Origin: JAUSFM01 sp964343705
GTDB taxonomy: Archaea > Nanobdellota > Nanobdellia > Woesearchaeales > UBA12501
NCBI GenBank assembly: GCA_964343705.1
Contig: CAYFJX010000003.1
Location: 62,001-126,000 of the forward strand
Length of the DNA: 64,000 bases
Direction of reading: 5' to 3'
Shown in pieces: positions 1 through 8,152 of this stretch. The notes under the pieces are model-generated. The model was not told the origin of the DNA, ran no database searches, and saw nothing but the letters and a program-made list of their open reading frames with translations. Every line of letters starts with the position of its first letter. Position 1 is the stretch's first letter. The position numbers were made by a program, and so were the translations under genes.

Positions 1-714
1 GTTGATGACGTTGTTGAAGCAGCACGGCAGATGGAAGATCGGTTTGACATTATTGATGTGAATTGTGGCTGTCCAGCATGGAAGGTAATACAAACAGGTG
101 CAGGGAGTGCCATGCTTAATGACCCTGATAAGATTTCTACATTTATTAACAGACTTGCATCTGCAGTTTCAAAGCCAGTCACTATCAAAATCAGAAGTGG
201 GATTGATCACAAAACCATCAATGCAGTTGAAGTTGCTAAAGTAGCAGAAGACGCAGGCGCAGCAGCCCTAGCCATCCATGGGCGTACACAAAAACAAGCA
301 TACCAAGGACAAGCAGACTGGGATATTATCAAACAAGTTAAAGAAGCAATCAACATCCCAGTGATTGGCAATGGTGATGTGTTTACACCTGAAACATTTA
401 AGCAGCGTCTTGAAGAATCAGGAGTTGATTTTATTATGATTGCACGAGGTGCTATTGGCAACCCGTATGTGTTCACACAAATCAATGACTTTGTAGAAAC
501 AGGCTCGTATCAGCAACCAGAAAAGTTCAAACTCTTTTTTGAATACCTCGAGCTAGCTAAAAATTACAACATTGACTTCACTGTTATTAAAACACACGCG
601 CTGTATTTTACAAAGGGTCTTGAAGGTGGCTCTGTTCTCCGACGAAAGATTAGTGAGTGTAAGACTATCCCTGAGCTTGAGGACGTGTTGTCATCCCTGG
701 TCAAGATTCATTAG
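1..714 (+). CDS. dus: tRNA-dihydrouridine synthase, 5' end outside window
   Basis: FMN-dependent reduction of uridine to dihydrouridine in the D-loop of tRNA. The frame is open from base 1, so the N-terminus lies upstream; 237 codons are visible. Family signatures seen are the substrate/catalytic segment NCGCPAWKV with its conserved Cys (residues about 21-23 of the visible part), KIRSGID, IHGRTQKQ.Y.G.ADW and the phosphate-binding IGNGDV and MIARGAIGNP. These cover the TIM barrel; a short helical C-terminal domain follows and ends in a normal stop. The Dus family is clear; which uridine is modified cannot be told from the sequence. Confidence 0.95.
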   Translation, partial: VDDVVEAARQMEDRFDIIDVNCGCPAWKVIQTGAGSAMLNDPDKISTFINRLASAVSKPVTIKIRSGIDHKTINAVEVAKVAEDAGAAALAIHGRTQKQAYQGQADWDIIKQVKEAINIPVIGNGDVFTPETFKQRLEESGVDFIMIARGAIGNPYVFTQINDFVETGSYQQPEKFKLFFEYLELAKNYNIDFTVIKTHALYFTKGLEGGSVLRRKISECKTIPELEDVLSSLVKIH

Positions 715-802
715 CAACTATTGCGTAAAGCATTCTGTTAAGTCCAATACCACTACATCCACTCCAAAGTTCTTCTCCATTAGATCCATTAATTGAAAAC
801 CC
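701..802 (-). pseudogene. remnant of a class II aminoacyl-tRNA synthetase-like C-terminus
   Basis: On the minus strand about 33 codons read ..EELWSGCSGIGLNRMLYAI.. and end in TGA at 701-703. The G-C-S-G-I-G-L-N-R string resembles motif 3 of class II synthetases (glycine-rich, ending in an invariant Arg), as in seryl-type enzymes. Upstream the frame meets a stop at 803-805 and there is no start codon, so only the 3' end of a gene is left. It overlaps the end of dus by 14 bp and touches another remnant head-to-head at about 792-802. The family call rests on this short motif only. Confidence 0.45.
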
Positions 803-884
803 CTATGCTTTTTTAATAGAGGACAAAGTTGTTGCTGATGGGTATCGTAAACATTTTAAAGCACTTTGGAATCTAGCGCAGTAG
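792..884 (+). pseudogene. remnant of a TrmB-like regulator C-terminus
   Basis: A 30-codon plus-strand tail reads ENPYAFLIEDKVVADGYRKH and then FKALWNLAQ before TAG at 882-884. The pattern of 'IED..VADGYR..F..LW..A' is typical of the end of TrmB-type or PLD-like sugar-responsive regulators, where a short strand is followed by a helix ending in LW. No start codon or upstream domain exists. With the minus-strand remnant at 701-802 it forms two genes joined by their broken 5' sides. The TrmB call is tentative. Confidence 0.4.
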
Positions 885-924
885 ACCCACAATCCTTAAA
901 AAGCAACCGCTAGTCACGCCTTCT

Positions 925-1563
925 ATGAATAAGATCCTTCCATGGCTTGGCCTTTGTACGATTCTCTTAGTTGGTGTTGCCATGGCGTTGCTTAGTCTTG
1001 GATCGCAAGATCGTCACACAATACAACCGCAAAAACATATTGTTGTACTTGCGCCTGAGCAAGAGCCACTGCCTTCACCTCCGAAACTCCCCCATAATAT
1101 TGTATATCCTCTTACTGTTTCTTCTCCTGGTATTCTTTCTCCCTTACAACTGTGGCAAAACAAAGAACATCTTCTTGAAAAACAAATCATTGTTGAAGGT
1201 ACAGTCGGAATGTTTGGGAACTGTACTAAAAATGTTTGTGAACCAGGAAACCAGTGCTGTAACACTTGTAGCGGCGGACCAAAAATTATTGTTAAAGATC
1301 ACACAAGTCAGTATGGGATTCCAATGAAAGGCTTTCTTTTCAAAGGACAAGCATATACTCCCAAGTTTAATGGTATTTACTTGGGCAAAAATATTACTTG
1401 TGCAGGAAATGAGTGTACACCAAATTGTTATCCTTTTACCTATGGCAAAAACTACCGTATAACAGGTGTGGTAAAAGCACAACCTCGACTTGTAGAGAAA
1501 GAATATTATTTATTTCTTAGGAAATTTGAGCCACTTAAACATCAACACCATGATGGCTACTGA
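925..1563 (+). CDS. secreted or membrane-anchored Cys-rich protein of unknown function
   Basis: 212 residues. Residues 5-27 form one hydrophobic segment (signal peptide or anchor); a Pro-rich linker follows (about 45-65). The globular part from about 75 holds seven to eight cysteines in pairs: GNCTKNVCEPGNQCCNTCSGG and, later, ITCAGNECTPNCYPF, which fit disulfides or a metal site. The beta-rich pattern (IIVEGTVG, YRITGVVKAQ, EYYLFLRKFE) suggests a small OB-like barrel, but this is inference. It overlaps the IMP dehydrogenase stop tail-to-tail by 29 bp. An AT-rich TATA-like stretch (ccttaaaaag) lies about 30 bp before the ATG. I do not recognise a named family. Confidence 0.75.
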   Translation: MNKILPWLGLCTILLVGVAMALLSLGSQDRHTIQPQKHIVVLAPEQEPLPSPPKLPHNIVYPLTVSSPGILSPLQLWQNKEHLLEKQIIVEGTVGMFGNCTKNVCEPGNQCCNTCSGGPKIIVKDHTSQYGIPMKGFLFKGQAYTPKFNGIYLGKNITCAGNECTPNCYPFTYGKNYRITGVVKAQPRLVEKEYYLFLRKFEPLKHQHHDGY

Positions 1564-2947
1564 TCTTCATACCAGCCTGGCTGATTTTAATAAACTCTGC
1601 TTTGTACTTTAACTCTTGCAAGGTCTTTGCTCCAACATAACTCATCCCACTTCGCAAGCCACCCATGAGTTGGTTAATAATGTCGGCAACCTCGCCAACA
1701 TAGGGCACAGTTGCTTCAACACCCTCTGGAATAATGTCTGTTATCTTTTTTACTTCTAACACTTTGTTGTATAGCTTTTTCTGTTTAATATTAACATCAA
1801 ATGATGATGATCCACGATACACTTTTACTTTTCTTCCACTCTTCATTTTAACAACACCTGGACTTTCTGCAGTGCCAGAAAACATTCTGCCAATCATTAC
1901 AGTGTCTGCACCCGCAGCAAGGGCTTTAGTGAGGTCTCCTCCTGATTTAATACCGCCATCAGCAATCACTGGGATGCCATGCTTGCTTGCAACACTAACA
2001 CTGTCAGTAATTGCAGTAATCTGGGGGACTCCGCAGCCAGTTACAATTCGTGTTGTACACGCTGCACCTGGACCAATACCTACCTTGATACAGTCTGCTC
2101 CTGCTTTGATAAGGTCTTCAGTTGCTTTTGCAGTTGCAACATTACCTGCAACAAGGGGCACGTCAGGGAATGCATCCTTTACTGATTTCACCGCGTCAAT
2201 AGCACGTTTGTTGTGACCATGCGCAATGTCAAGCACAAGAATGTCAGCTCCAGCTTCAATCACTGCACGTGCACGTTCAATAGTATCTTTAACACCAACA
2301 GATGCACCCACGCAGAGTCGTCCTTTACTATCCACTGTTGCGTTTGGAAATGATTTATGTTTTTGAATGTCAGTATGGGTTATAAGGCCACGTATTTTTT
2401 TGTAACCATCAACCAACGGAAGTTTCTCAATTTTGTTTTTAGTAAGTATGCCTTCTGCTTCTTCAAGGGATACATCAAAGTCAGCTGTGATAACCTCCTT
2501 AGTCATGATGTCTCCTATTTTTTGTAGGTCAAAGCTTGCAAGTAAGTCACGCTTTGATACAATACCTACTAATTTTCCTTCTTCTTGCACAAGAAATCCT
2601 GAAATTCCTTTTTCAGCTGAAATTGCTTTTACTTTTTCAACAGTTTGATCTTGCCTGCAGGTAAGTGGCTTTTCAATCTTGAAAGTCTTGAATTGCTTGA
2701 CTCTACGCACAAGTTCTACTTCATCTTCAATACTGTTAAAACGATGGACAAAACCAATGCCTCCGATTCGTGCCATGGCAATAGCCATTTCATGTTCACA
2801 TACTGTATCCATGTTCGCAGCAATGATGGGTGTTCTGAGTAGAATGTTCTTGCTAAGCCTACCTGCTGTGTTGCAATCATTTCTAGAATAATTCTCGCTG
2901 TAATTTGGAATTATCAGCACATCACCGAATGAAAGTCCTTCTTTTAT
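1535..2947 (-). CDS. guaB: IMP dehydrogenase, apparent AUA start
   Basis: Converts IMP to XMP with NAD+, the committed step of GMP synthesis. The (beta/alpha)8 barrel is interrupted by a CBS pair (DIMTKEVITADFDVSLEEAE region). The catalytic loop GIGPGAACTTRIVTGCG has the active-site Cys in ACTTR, and the flap region YRGSSSF and MGGLRSGMSYVGA is present. The first ordinary start in frame is GTG at 2918-2920, but that would remove the conserved N-terminus GLSFGDVLIIP, which is encoded upstream. An in-frame TGA lies just beyond, and the only sensible initiator is ATA at 2945-2947, giving IKEGLSFGDV, with GGTGA five bases before it and a TATA box (ttataaag) about 35 bp upstream. Confidence 0.9.
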   Translation of the reverse strand: MKEGLSFGDVLIIPNYSENYSRNDCNTAGRLSKNILLRTPIIAANMDTVCEHEMAIAMARIGGIGFVHRFNSIEDEVELVRRVKQFKTFKIEKPLTCRQDQTVEKVKAISAEKGISGFLVQEEGKLVGIVSKRDLLASFDLQKIGDIMTKEVITADFDVSLEEAEGILTKNKIEKLPLVDGYKKIRGLITHTDIQKHKSFPNATVDSKGRLCVGASVGVKDTIERARAVIEAGADILVLDIAHGHNKRAIDAVKSVKDAFPDVPLVAGNVATAKATEDLIKAGADCIKVGIGPGAACTTRIVTGCGVPQITAITDSVSVASKHGIPVIADGGIKSGGDLTKALAAGADTVMIGRMFSGTAESPGVVKMKSGRKVKVYRGSSSFDVNIKQKKLYNKVLEVKKITDIIPEGVEATVPYVGEVADIINQLMGGLRSGMSYVGAKTLQELKYKAEFIKISQAGMKISSHHGVDV

Positions 2948-3019
2948 ACTATCACCAGTATATCAGGAGTGGCTGGGCTGGTTATAAAGATTGTTGTGCT
3001 TGAATACTATGTATGGACC

Positions 3020-3229
3020 GGGTGTGTCCCAAATCTTGCTTTTTGTGTAGGAGGGGTGGCACTGCGGTGTTAACTACTCAAATCCATTCGTAGTGTTAAC
3101 GGAAATCACCTCATTATTCGGCCGCAATCTGAGCAAAGCTCAGATGCGTCAAGGAGCTTCGCCCCTTGAGATTTCCTGATAAAACCTTGCGGCAGTGCCA
3201 CCCCTCAGAAAGACTCTTGGGACACACCC
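3020..3229. mobile_element. 210-bp MITE-like element, copy 1
   Basis: Begins GGGTGTGTCCCAA and ends TTGGGACACACCC (13-bp perfect terminal inverted repeat); just inside lie the matching inverted blocks GAGGGGTGGCACTGC and GCAGTGCCACCCCTC. It is flanked by the direct repeat GTATGGACC (3011-3019 and 3230-3238), a 9-bp target-site duplication. The interior contains a small palindrome (CTGAGCAAAGCTCAG) and no credible gene. Nearly identical to the elements at 45157 and 59809. It sits between guaB and trhO, directly before the trhO promoter (gcttataaaatc). Confidence 0.92.
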
Positions 3230-3274
3230 GTATGGACCACAAAGCTTATAAAATCACTATTCTATCGCACTAGC

Positions 3275-4210
3275 ATGACTATGCGAAATATCTTGTTTTA
3301 CAAGTATGTTCCAATCGAGAATCTTGAGCAGTTTCGAGATGAGCATTGGGATTTTTGTAGGTCACTCAATCTTCTAGGGAAAATTCTTATTGCAGATGAA
3401 GGCATCAATGGCTGCCTTACTGGAACTGTTGAAAACACTCAAGCATACATGGATGCAATGGGAAAAGATCCTCGATTTGCTGACATGGCATTTAAGATGG
3501 GCAATACTAACCAGCACAATTTTAAGAAAATGATTGTACGCATTAGAAAAGAGATTGTTACATCTCATCTTGATGTGACACCTGACCAGGCAGCACCATA
3601 CATTGAACCAGAACAACTCAAAAAAGAACTTGACGAAGGAAAAGAACTCATACTTATAGATGCACGAAACCTGTACGAAGCAAACATTGGAAAATTCAAA
3701 GGTGCAATCACACCTGATGTGGATGTGTTCAGTCAATGGCCAGAAGCAGTAGAAAAGCTTAAAAACTTGAAGGACAAACCCATTGTCACATACTGCACAG
3801 GCGGTATTCGTTGTGAAAAAGCATCAGCACACATGATCAAACAAGGTTTTACTAATGTTCGCCAGCTTCATGGTGGTATTATTCGTTATGGTGAATTGTG
3901 CAGCAATGAACATTGGGAAGGAAAATGTTTTGTTTTTGACACACGAGGAGCAGTTGAAATAGATCCTAAAAAACAAACAGAACCAATTACACAATGTACA
4001 CTATGTAATCTACCAAATGATACGTATCATAACTGCGCGTTTGTTGATTGTGACAAACGATTTATTTCTTGTGAAAAATGTCATGCGGTTCTAGAAGGGT
4101 GTTGTACTAAGAACTGTAAAAATCATATGCAAAAAGGACATGAAAAATCAACCAACAAAGGTGAAACTAATGCAATGCGATCTAGCAAAGAAGGAATGTG
4201 TTCCTTGTAA
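3275..4210 (+). CDS. trhO: tRNA uridine(34) hydroxylase TrhO, rhodanese family
   Basis: Rhodanese-domain enzyme (UPF0176/YceA family) known to hydroxylate U34 of tRNA in an oxygen-dependent way. Residues 1-95 are the family's N-terminal domain (FYKYVPIENLE, IADEGINGCLTGT). The rhodanese domain follows, with catalytic loop TYCTGGIRCEKA and WPEAV. The C-terminus has a run of CxxC pairs (CTLCNLP, CDKRFISCEKC, CCTKNC), suggesting zinc. Length 311 is normal. It is the first gene of a four-gene plus-strand unit and overlaps the next start by 38 bp. An ATG two codons downstream (3281) is an equally good start. Confidence 0.93.
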   Translation: MTMRNILFYKYVPIENLEQFRDEHWDFCRSLNLLGKILIADEGINGCLTGTVENTQAYMDAMGKDPRFADMAFKMGNTNQHNFKKMIVRIRKEIVTSHLDVTPDQAAPYIEPEQLKKELDEGKELILIDARNLYEANIGKFKGAITPDVDVFSQWPEAVEKLKNLKDKPIVTYCTGGIRCEKASAHMIKQGFTNVRQLHGGIIRYGELCSNEHWEGKCFVFDTRGAVEIDPKKQTEPITQCTLCNLPNDTYHNCAFVDCDKRFISCEKCHAVLEGCCTKNCKNHMQKGHEKSTNKGETNAMRSSKEGMCSL

Positions 4211-4499
4211 AGGTGGGGTTCCACCTCTTAAGGGAGAAGAATTAACAAAGCTTGGTGAAGAGCTTGGTAATGATTGGCAGGTTATTGACGAGCACCACCT
4301 GGAAAAAGAGTGGGAGTTTCCTGATTTTCAAACAGCACTAGATTTTACCAATAAAATCGGTGAGCTTGCAGAACAGAATGGCCACCACCCTGATATTTAC
4401 CTTGCATGGGGTAAAGTCAAGATCACTATGTGGACGCACAAGATCGATGGCTTAACAGAAAGTGACTTTGTTCTTGCTGCAAAGATTGATGAGTTGTAA
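4173..4499 (+). CDS. 4a-hydroxytetrahydrobiopterin dehydratase (PCD/DCoH)
   Basis: Pterin-4a-carbinolamine dehydratase fold of about 90 residues: DWQVIDEHHLEKEWEF, FTNKIGELAEQNGHHPDIYL and VKITMWTHKIDGLTESDF. The active-site E-x-x-x-H-H-P motif is intact. I use the ATG at 4173 (MQCDLAKKEC), which is preceded by GGTGAA, rather than a more upstream in-frame ATG at 4140. The N-terminal extension carries two Cys. In archaea without tetrahydrobiopterin this family is often linked to molybdopterin or other pterin pathways, so the substrate is uncertain. Confidence 0.92.
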   Translation, partial: QCDLAKKECVPCKGGVPPLKGEELTKLGEELGNDWQVIDEHHLEKEWEFPDFQTALDFTNKIGELAEQNGHHPDIYLAWGKVKITMWTHKIDGLTESDFVLAAKIDEL

Positions 4500-4501
4500 T
4501 C

Positions 4502-5020
4502 ATGAAAAAGAGGACAAGCATTGCTATTATTAGTATACTTCTTATTGCTATGCTGGTAAATCTTTTTTTGTCAGCATATATTGAACACCAAAAAAATCAA
4601 GCAATTAAAAGCATTGTCGAAGAATTAGAAACAGGAAAACCGTCAGATGATATTGACACATGTTTTCGCACAGTGAATGGAACAACAGGATCATGTGCTA
4701 CAGTACAAAGCGGCCCGTATAGTCTACTATTTGGCATCTCGGTTGGGACCATTGGCATTCTTTTTTTCACTGGCATGTCAGTGCTCTTTGCCTTGCTCCT
4801 TTATTTTAAAGTAAAAAATCATCATTTCCTGCAAACACGTCGTAAACTAATCAGGGTTATTTTTACTGTGATGATGGTTGGTGGTAGTCTTGGTGCAGTA
4901 CGATTCATTTATTTGCAATTCGGGGTTATCAAAGCTATCTGTATGTACTGTATGTGGATTGATAGTTTACTTATTGTTGCAACAATCTTATTCTTGGCAA
5001 CATGGAAGAGGTTGGTGTAA
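4502..5020 (+). CDS. VKOR family membrane thiol oxidoreductase (1)
   Basis: Vitamin K epoxide reductase-like protein, the archaeal counterpart of DsbB that reoxidises DsbA-type proteins with quinone. 172 residues with four membrane helices. The loop pair Cys lies in DIDTCFRTVNGTTGSCATV between helices 1 and 2, and the quinone-side CxxC is CMYC near residue 150. The conserved Ser follows at about SGPYSLLFG. It starts 2 bp after the pterin dehydratase stop and is followed immediately by a second VKOR. The likely partner is the DsbA at 26939-27637. Confidence 0.88.
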   Translation: MKKRTSIAIISILLIAMLVNLFLSAYIEHQKNQAIKSIVEELETGKPSDDIDTCFRTVNGTTGSCATVQSGPYSLLFGISVGTIGILFFTGMSVLFALLLYFKVKNHHFLQTRRKLIRVIFTVMMVGGSLGAVRFIYLQFGVIKAICMYCMWIDSLLIVATILFLATWKRLV

Positions 5021-5410
5021 GTGGCTTTGGCGCTCAAAATACTAGCAGCCATTGGCTTTGTCTTATCAGCATATGCGTATCAAGTTTCTCAGCGACACAA
5101 AAAGCAGAAGAATTACAAGCCACTCTGTGACATTAGCAAGAACATTTCATGTACACGAGCATTTACCAGTTCAAGTGCAGCACTGCTTGGTCACGCGAAC
5201 TCCTTGTTTGGGATGTTGTTTTATGCAGGGGTGTATGCTCTTGTTCTTTACAGCAAAACAGAATATGTTTTCTACGCTTCTATTGGTGCAGTGCTTGGGT
5301 GTGTATATCTGGGTTATTTACAATATAAAATGAAGAATTTCTGTGTAGTGTGCACATCAGTGTATGTTGTCAATATTTTGTTAATGTGGTTTAGTGCAAA
5401 TTTGGGTTGA
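5021..5410 (+). CDS. VKOR family membrane thiol oxidoreductase (2)
   Basis: A second, shorter VKOR (129 residues, four predicted helices) starting with GTG directly after the stop of the first, with a purine-rich site (gaggttggtg) in front. Key residues: loop Cys pair in CDISKNISCTRAFTS, the conserved LLGHANSLFGM stretch, and the CxxC in NFCVVCTSVY near residue 110. Tandem VKORs with different lengths suggest separate substrates or electron acceptors. A TATA-like stretch follows for the next gene. Confidence 0.87.
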   Translation: MALALKILAAIGFVLSAYAYQVSQRHKKQKNYKPLCDISKNISCTRAFTSSSAALLGHANSLFGMLFYAGVYALVLYSKTEYVFYASIGAVLGCVYLGYLQYKMKNFCVVCTSVYVVNILLMWFSANLG

Positions 5411-5463
5411 TTCTATTTAAGCTTTCCTGAAGATTTATATAATCCTGTTTTATCCTTTATCGA

Positions 5464-5811
5464 ATGGATGTGAAGAGTCTTGAAGGTTTTGTGGATAGTG
5501 TTGAATTGGTAAGCAGTGAGTTATCTATAATTAAATTTCTTATACCAACAAAAGGTGTTCCACGTGTGTCAATTCCTTATTTTGGTCCACTTGATCTAGG
5601 TGTTTATGAAGGGTGTTGGGCTCGATTAAGAGTGTATAAAACAAAGGGGTTGGTACGTTCTACAAAAATTGTACAAGAATTATCTGGGCAAGTATTATGT
5701 GATCCTGCAGCTTACGAGATGATGCCTTTTTTTGAGAGAACAACACAACCCCGAGAAAAAGTAATGAGGCTTGCCCAGGTTTATGCAGAACTTCAAAGAT
5801 CACGAGGGTAA
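5464..5811 (+). CDS. conserved hypothetical, small beta-rich protein
   Basis: 115 residues, start at the only upstream ATG after a TATA box (tttatataatcc, about 30 bp before it), so probably leaderless. The first 70 residues alternate as a small barrel might (SVELVSSELSIIKFLIP, GVYEGCWARLRVY, TKIVQELSGQVLC); the last 35 are helical. No catalytic motif is seen and no family recognised. Tail-to-tail overlap of 12 bp with the radical SAM gene. Confidence 0.65.
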   Translation: MDVKSLEGFVDSVELVSSELSIIKFLIPTKGVPRVSIPYFGPLDLGVYEGCWARLRVYKTKGLVRSTKIVQELSGQVLCDPAAYEMMPFFERTTQPREKVMRLAQVYAELQRSRG

Positions 5812-6849
5812 GACAACAAGATCTTTATTGCTCATGTTCTTTCGCATTTTATTCAGGTACTGGTGTAGTTTTCCGCGTATCTTCTCTTTCATTTCTGCAT
5901 CAATAGAAAGCCTATCAACCAATGCATCCCAATCAACATCTGGGAGCTGAGTAAGTGTTCCTTTAAATTCCCGTCCAGCAAGAGGTGCTTGTTCTTCAAG
6001 CTTTTGTGCGATTTGTGTTCCAAACAATCCTGTTGCTTTGAACTTTGAAATAGAATTTGATCCAGCGCGAAGCAGATAGGAAACTCGTTCAATTCGATCT
6101 TCCCAAATACCACACTGAATGTCAAGTTTTGGAAATGCAATTCTCAGTTGGGCAATCCACCATGCTTGTTCTTCCTTGCTTGGTACTGGATAGTTTTCCA
6201 TTTCAGTTCCTTTTGTTGGAATCAAACCATACATGTGAATCTTTTCAATACCATACTTTGTGATGAATTCTTTTAACAATGCAAGATCTTCTTTTGTTTC
6301 TCCCATGCCTACAATGAATGTCATTGCTCGCTTTAATCCCATGTCACGTGCTGCCTCAAACATACGTTCGTAGGGTCCAAGTGGTTTAGAAGGACATACT
6401 TTTTTGTGTAGTTCAGGATTAATTGTTTCTGTTGAGCCAACAACACCTTTGATGTAAGGAAGGTAACGTTGAAGAAGTGGTTTAGGTACTGCTCCTACAG
6501 AAAGCCAAATTTTTTCACCAGTGATTTCATTGATAACCTTAAGCATGGACTCAATCTCTGGTGGGCCAAATACGCCAATACCACCAGTAAAAAAACCAAT
6601 CTCCCATCCTAACTGTTTTGCTAAAATAAACTCTGCAAAAATAGACTCCTTAGAACGCTTGGTTTCAACAGGTTTTTTGTCTGCAGGCTGAGCACTCATG
6701 TAACAAAACGTGCAGTCACCAATAGTGCATCCCCAGCTAAAAAACACTGCTCGCTCAAAAGCAGTTTCTGCAGGGAAGTTTTCAGAGTAGACCTTTTCTG
6801 CTTGTTGCATGAGTGCTGTTATGTCTGTTATCATTATTTCTTGATTCAT
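5800..6849 (-). CDS. radical SAM enzyme, BioB/HmdB-like
   Basis: 349 residues. The 4Fe-4S/SAM site is WGCTIGDCTFCYM, a C-x4-C-x2-C spacing rather than the usual C-x3-C-x2-C, as seen in several archaeal radical SAM families. SAM-binding GG is in FFTGGIGVF; VGSTETIN, FIVGMGET and IHMYGLIPTKGT mark the remaining barrel strands. The C-terminal about 100 residues (RAGSNSISKFKATGLFG onward) look like a biotin-synthase-type cap. The product is unknown; no biotin gene is nearby. Confidence 0.85.
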   Translation of the reverse strand: MNQEIMITDITALMQQAEKVYSENFPAETAFERAVFFSWGCTIGDCTFCYMSAQPADKKPVETKRSKESIFAEFILAKQLGWEIGFFTGGIGVFGPPEIESMLKVINEITGEKIWLSVGAVPKPLLQRYLPYIKGVVGSTETINPELHKKVCPSKPLGPYERMFEAARDMGLKRAMTFIVGMGETKEDLALLKEFITKYGIEKIHMYGLIPTKGTEMENYPVPSKEEQAWWIAQLRIAFPKLDIQCGIWEDRIERVSYLLRAGSNSISKFKATGLFGTQIAQKLEEQAPLAGREFKGTLTQLPDVDWDALVDRLSIDAEMKEKIRGKLHQYLNKMRKNMSNKDLVVLPS

Positions 6850-6894
6850 TTCTTATTAGAACAATAGTCTTCTTTAAAAGCTTAACTGCTATTT

Positions 6895-7518
6895 CTACTT
6901 TTCTGATACAAAGAGCCTAAATACATCATAAAGTGCAAGCCTTTTGTCTTTCACAATCTTTAAACCTGCCTTGAGAATATTTTGTTTGGTATCTCTTGTG
7001 ATACTTGTTCCTGTCAGGAATTTCATGAATGGGTCATGTATTCTTTCAATGAATGCTATGAAAGGATTTTTGCTTAACACATGCTCAACCATAATCATTT
7101 TTCCTGTTGGTTTAAGCACTCGCCGAACTTCTTCGAGTCCCTTAACAGGGTCTGGAACTGTGCAAAAAACGCAGAATGTTACAACATAATCAAAAGTGTT
7201 ATTTCCGAATGGAAGTTTCTGTACGTCTGCTTCTTGAAGGGTGATATTTTTTCTGCCTGACTTTGCAAGCCGTTTTTTTGCTTTCAGAAGCATTTTACCT
7301 GAAAAATCAATACCTGTAACTATGGCGTTTTCATTGTAAAATTGCATACTTTTACCTGTGCCGATTCCTATTTCAAGGATTTTCCCTTCAAGATTGGAAA
7401 TAAACTGCCTGCGCCATTTGACATTCAGAAATGTTTCCTGAAACCAGTCAATTATATCATATACGGCCGCAAAGCGATTGTACTTTTTTATTGTTTCCGC
7501 TGTTTCTTCCATATGCAT
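6895..7518 (-). CDS. class I SAM-dependent methyltransferase, UbiE/PEMT-like
   Basis: About 207 residues. Motif I ILEIGIGTGKSMQFY, the acidic end of strand 2 in VTGIDFSGKMLLKAK, motif around LQEADVQKLPF and motif post-I FDYVVTFCVFCTVPDP are clear. KPTGKMIMVEHV is motif III. The family covers phospholipid N-methyltransferases and quinone methyltransferases, so the substrate may be a lipid or quinone. ATG at 7518 or 7512 are both possible starts; a longer frame to 7551 adds nothing conserved. Stands alone on the minus strand. Confidence 0.85.
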   Translation of the reverse strand: MHMEETAETIKKYNRFAAVYDIIDWFQETFLNVKWRRQFISNLEGKILEIGIGTGKSMQFYNENAIVTGIDFSGKMLLKAKKRLAKSGRKNITLQEADVQKLPFGNNTFDYVVTFCVFCTVPDPVKGLEEVRRVLKPTGKMIMVEHVLSKNPFIAFIERIHDPFMKFLTGTSITRDTKQNILKAGLKIVKDKRLALYDVFRLFVSEK

Positions 7519-7598
7519 TTCTCTATACTCACAGACAAAAAAACCATGCAATGCTCTGTCTGTTCGTAATAATAGCTGTGTTCAGATAGTTTTGTCCT

Positions 7599-7883
7599 TT
7601 ACCCTGATTTTTTTTTGAATGCTGTTAGTATCTTATTGTGGACTTTTGAAATTAATCCAAAGCATATTCCTCCACATAGAGCTCCATATGCTAGTCCAAG
7701 AAACATTCCAGTAGTAGTTGCTGCCAGTCCAGGATATAAGGTGGCAGTCATTTCAAACATCTGGTTGCTAAACCCTATGATCTCTATGTTTTTCATTGCA
7801 AACAATGTAGCAACAAATAAGTATAATCCCCACAGGATTGCTCCTGTGGCTGCCCATGTTTTTACGTGTAAGTTTTGTGTCAT
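7599..7883 (-). CDS. small two-to-three helix membrane protein (DUF5676/holin-like)
   Basis: 94 residues with hydrophobic segments at about 8-28, 50-72 and 73-85. The pattern N.HVKTWAATGAILWGLYLF, then YPGLAATTTGMFLGLAYGALCGGICFGLI matches the small archaeal proteins often labelled bacteriophage holin or DUF5676. Function unknown. Its neighbours upstream (DUF302, DUF411) suggest a metal- or stress-related island. Confidence 0.72.
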   Translation of the reverse strand: MTQNLHVKTWAATGAILWGLYLFVATLFAMKNIEIIGFSNQMFEMTATLYPGLAATTTGMFLGLAYGALCGGICFGLISKVHNKILTAFKKKSG

Positions 7884-8020
7884 TTTTTTCTACTCCCTCT
7901 TTTTTATGCAGACTAATAATACTTAATAAAAAGTGTTTTATATAAATATTTTCTGCAAACTCTTTTTTGATGCATCTTTCAAAATAAGGTTATTCTTGTA
8001 AATAGAGCTTATCTTCTCCT

Positions 8021-8152
8021 TTACTTTTTCACAACCCACTTGTAGGTTAGCCAGAAGATAAGGGCAAATATGAATGCATACAGTGCAACCCAAAAGAGCA
8101 TGCCTATACCCATACCAAACCAGCTTGTTCCCATCATTCCATAGTCATTCAT
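8021..8152 (-). CDS. short single-helix membrane protein, 43 aa
   Basis: Reads MNDYGMMGTSWFGMGIGMLF and then a strongly hydrophobic helix ending WLTYKWVVKK. Its ATG overlaps the TGA of the DUF302 gene (ATGA at 8149-8152), which argues for translational coupling. Met/Gly-rich small proteins of this shape commonly accompany DUF302 and copper-related genes; a role in metal handling is inference. Confidence 0.7.
   Translation of the reverse strand: MNDYGMMGTSWFGMGIGMLFWVALYAFIFALIFWLTYKWVVKK

Noticed and set aside
3020..3229. CRISPR or ordinary repeat array at the MITE loci
   Set aside because: Single copies with terminal inverted repeats and target duplications, not regularly spaced repeats.
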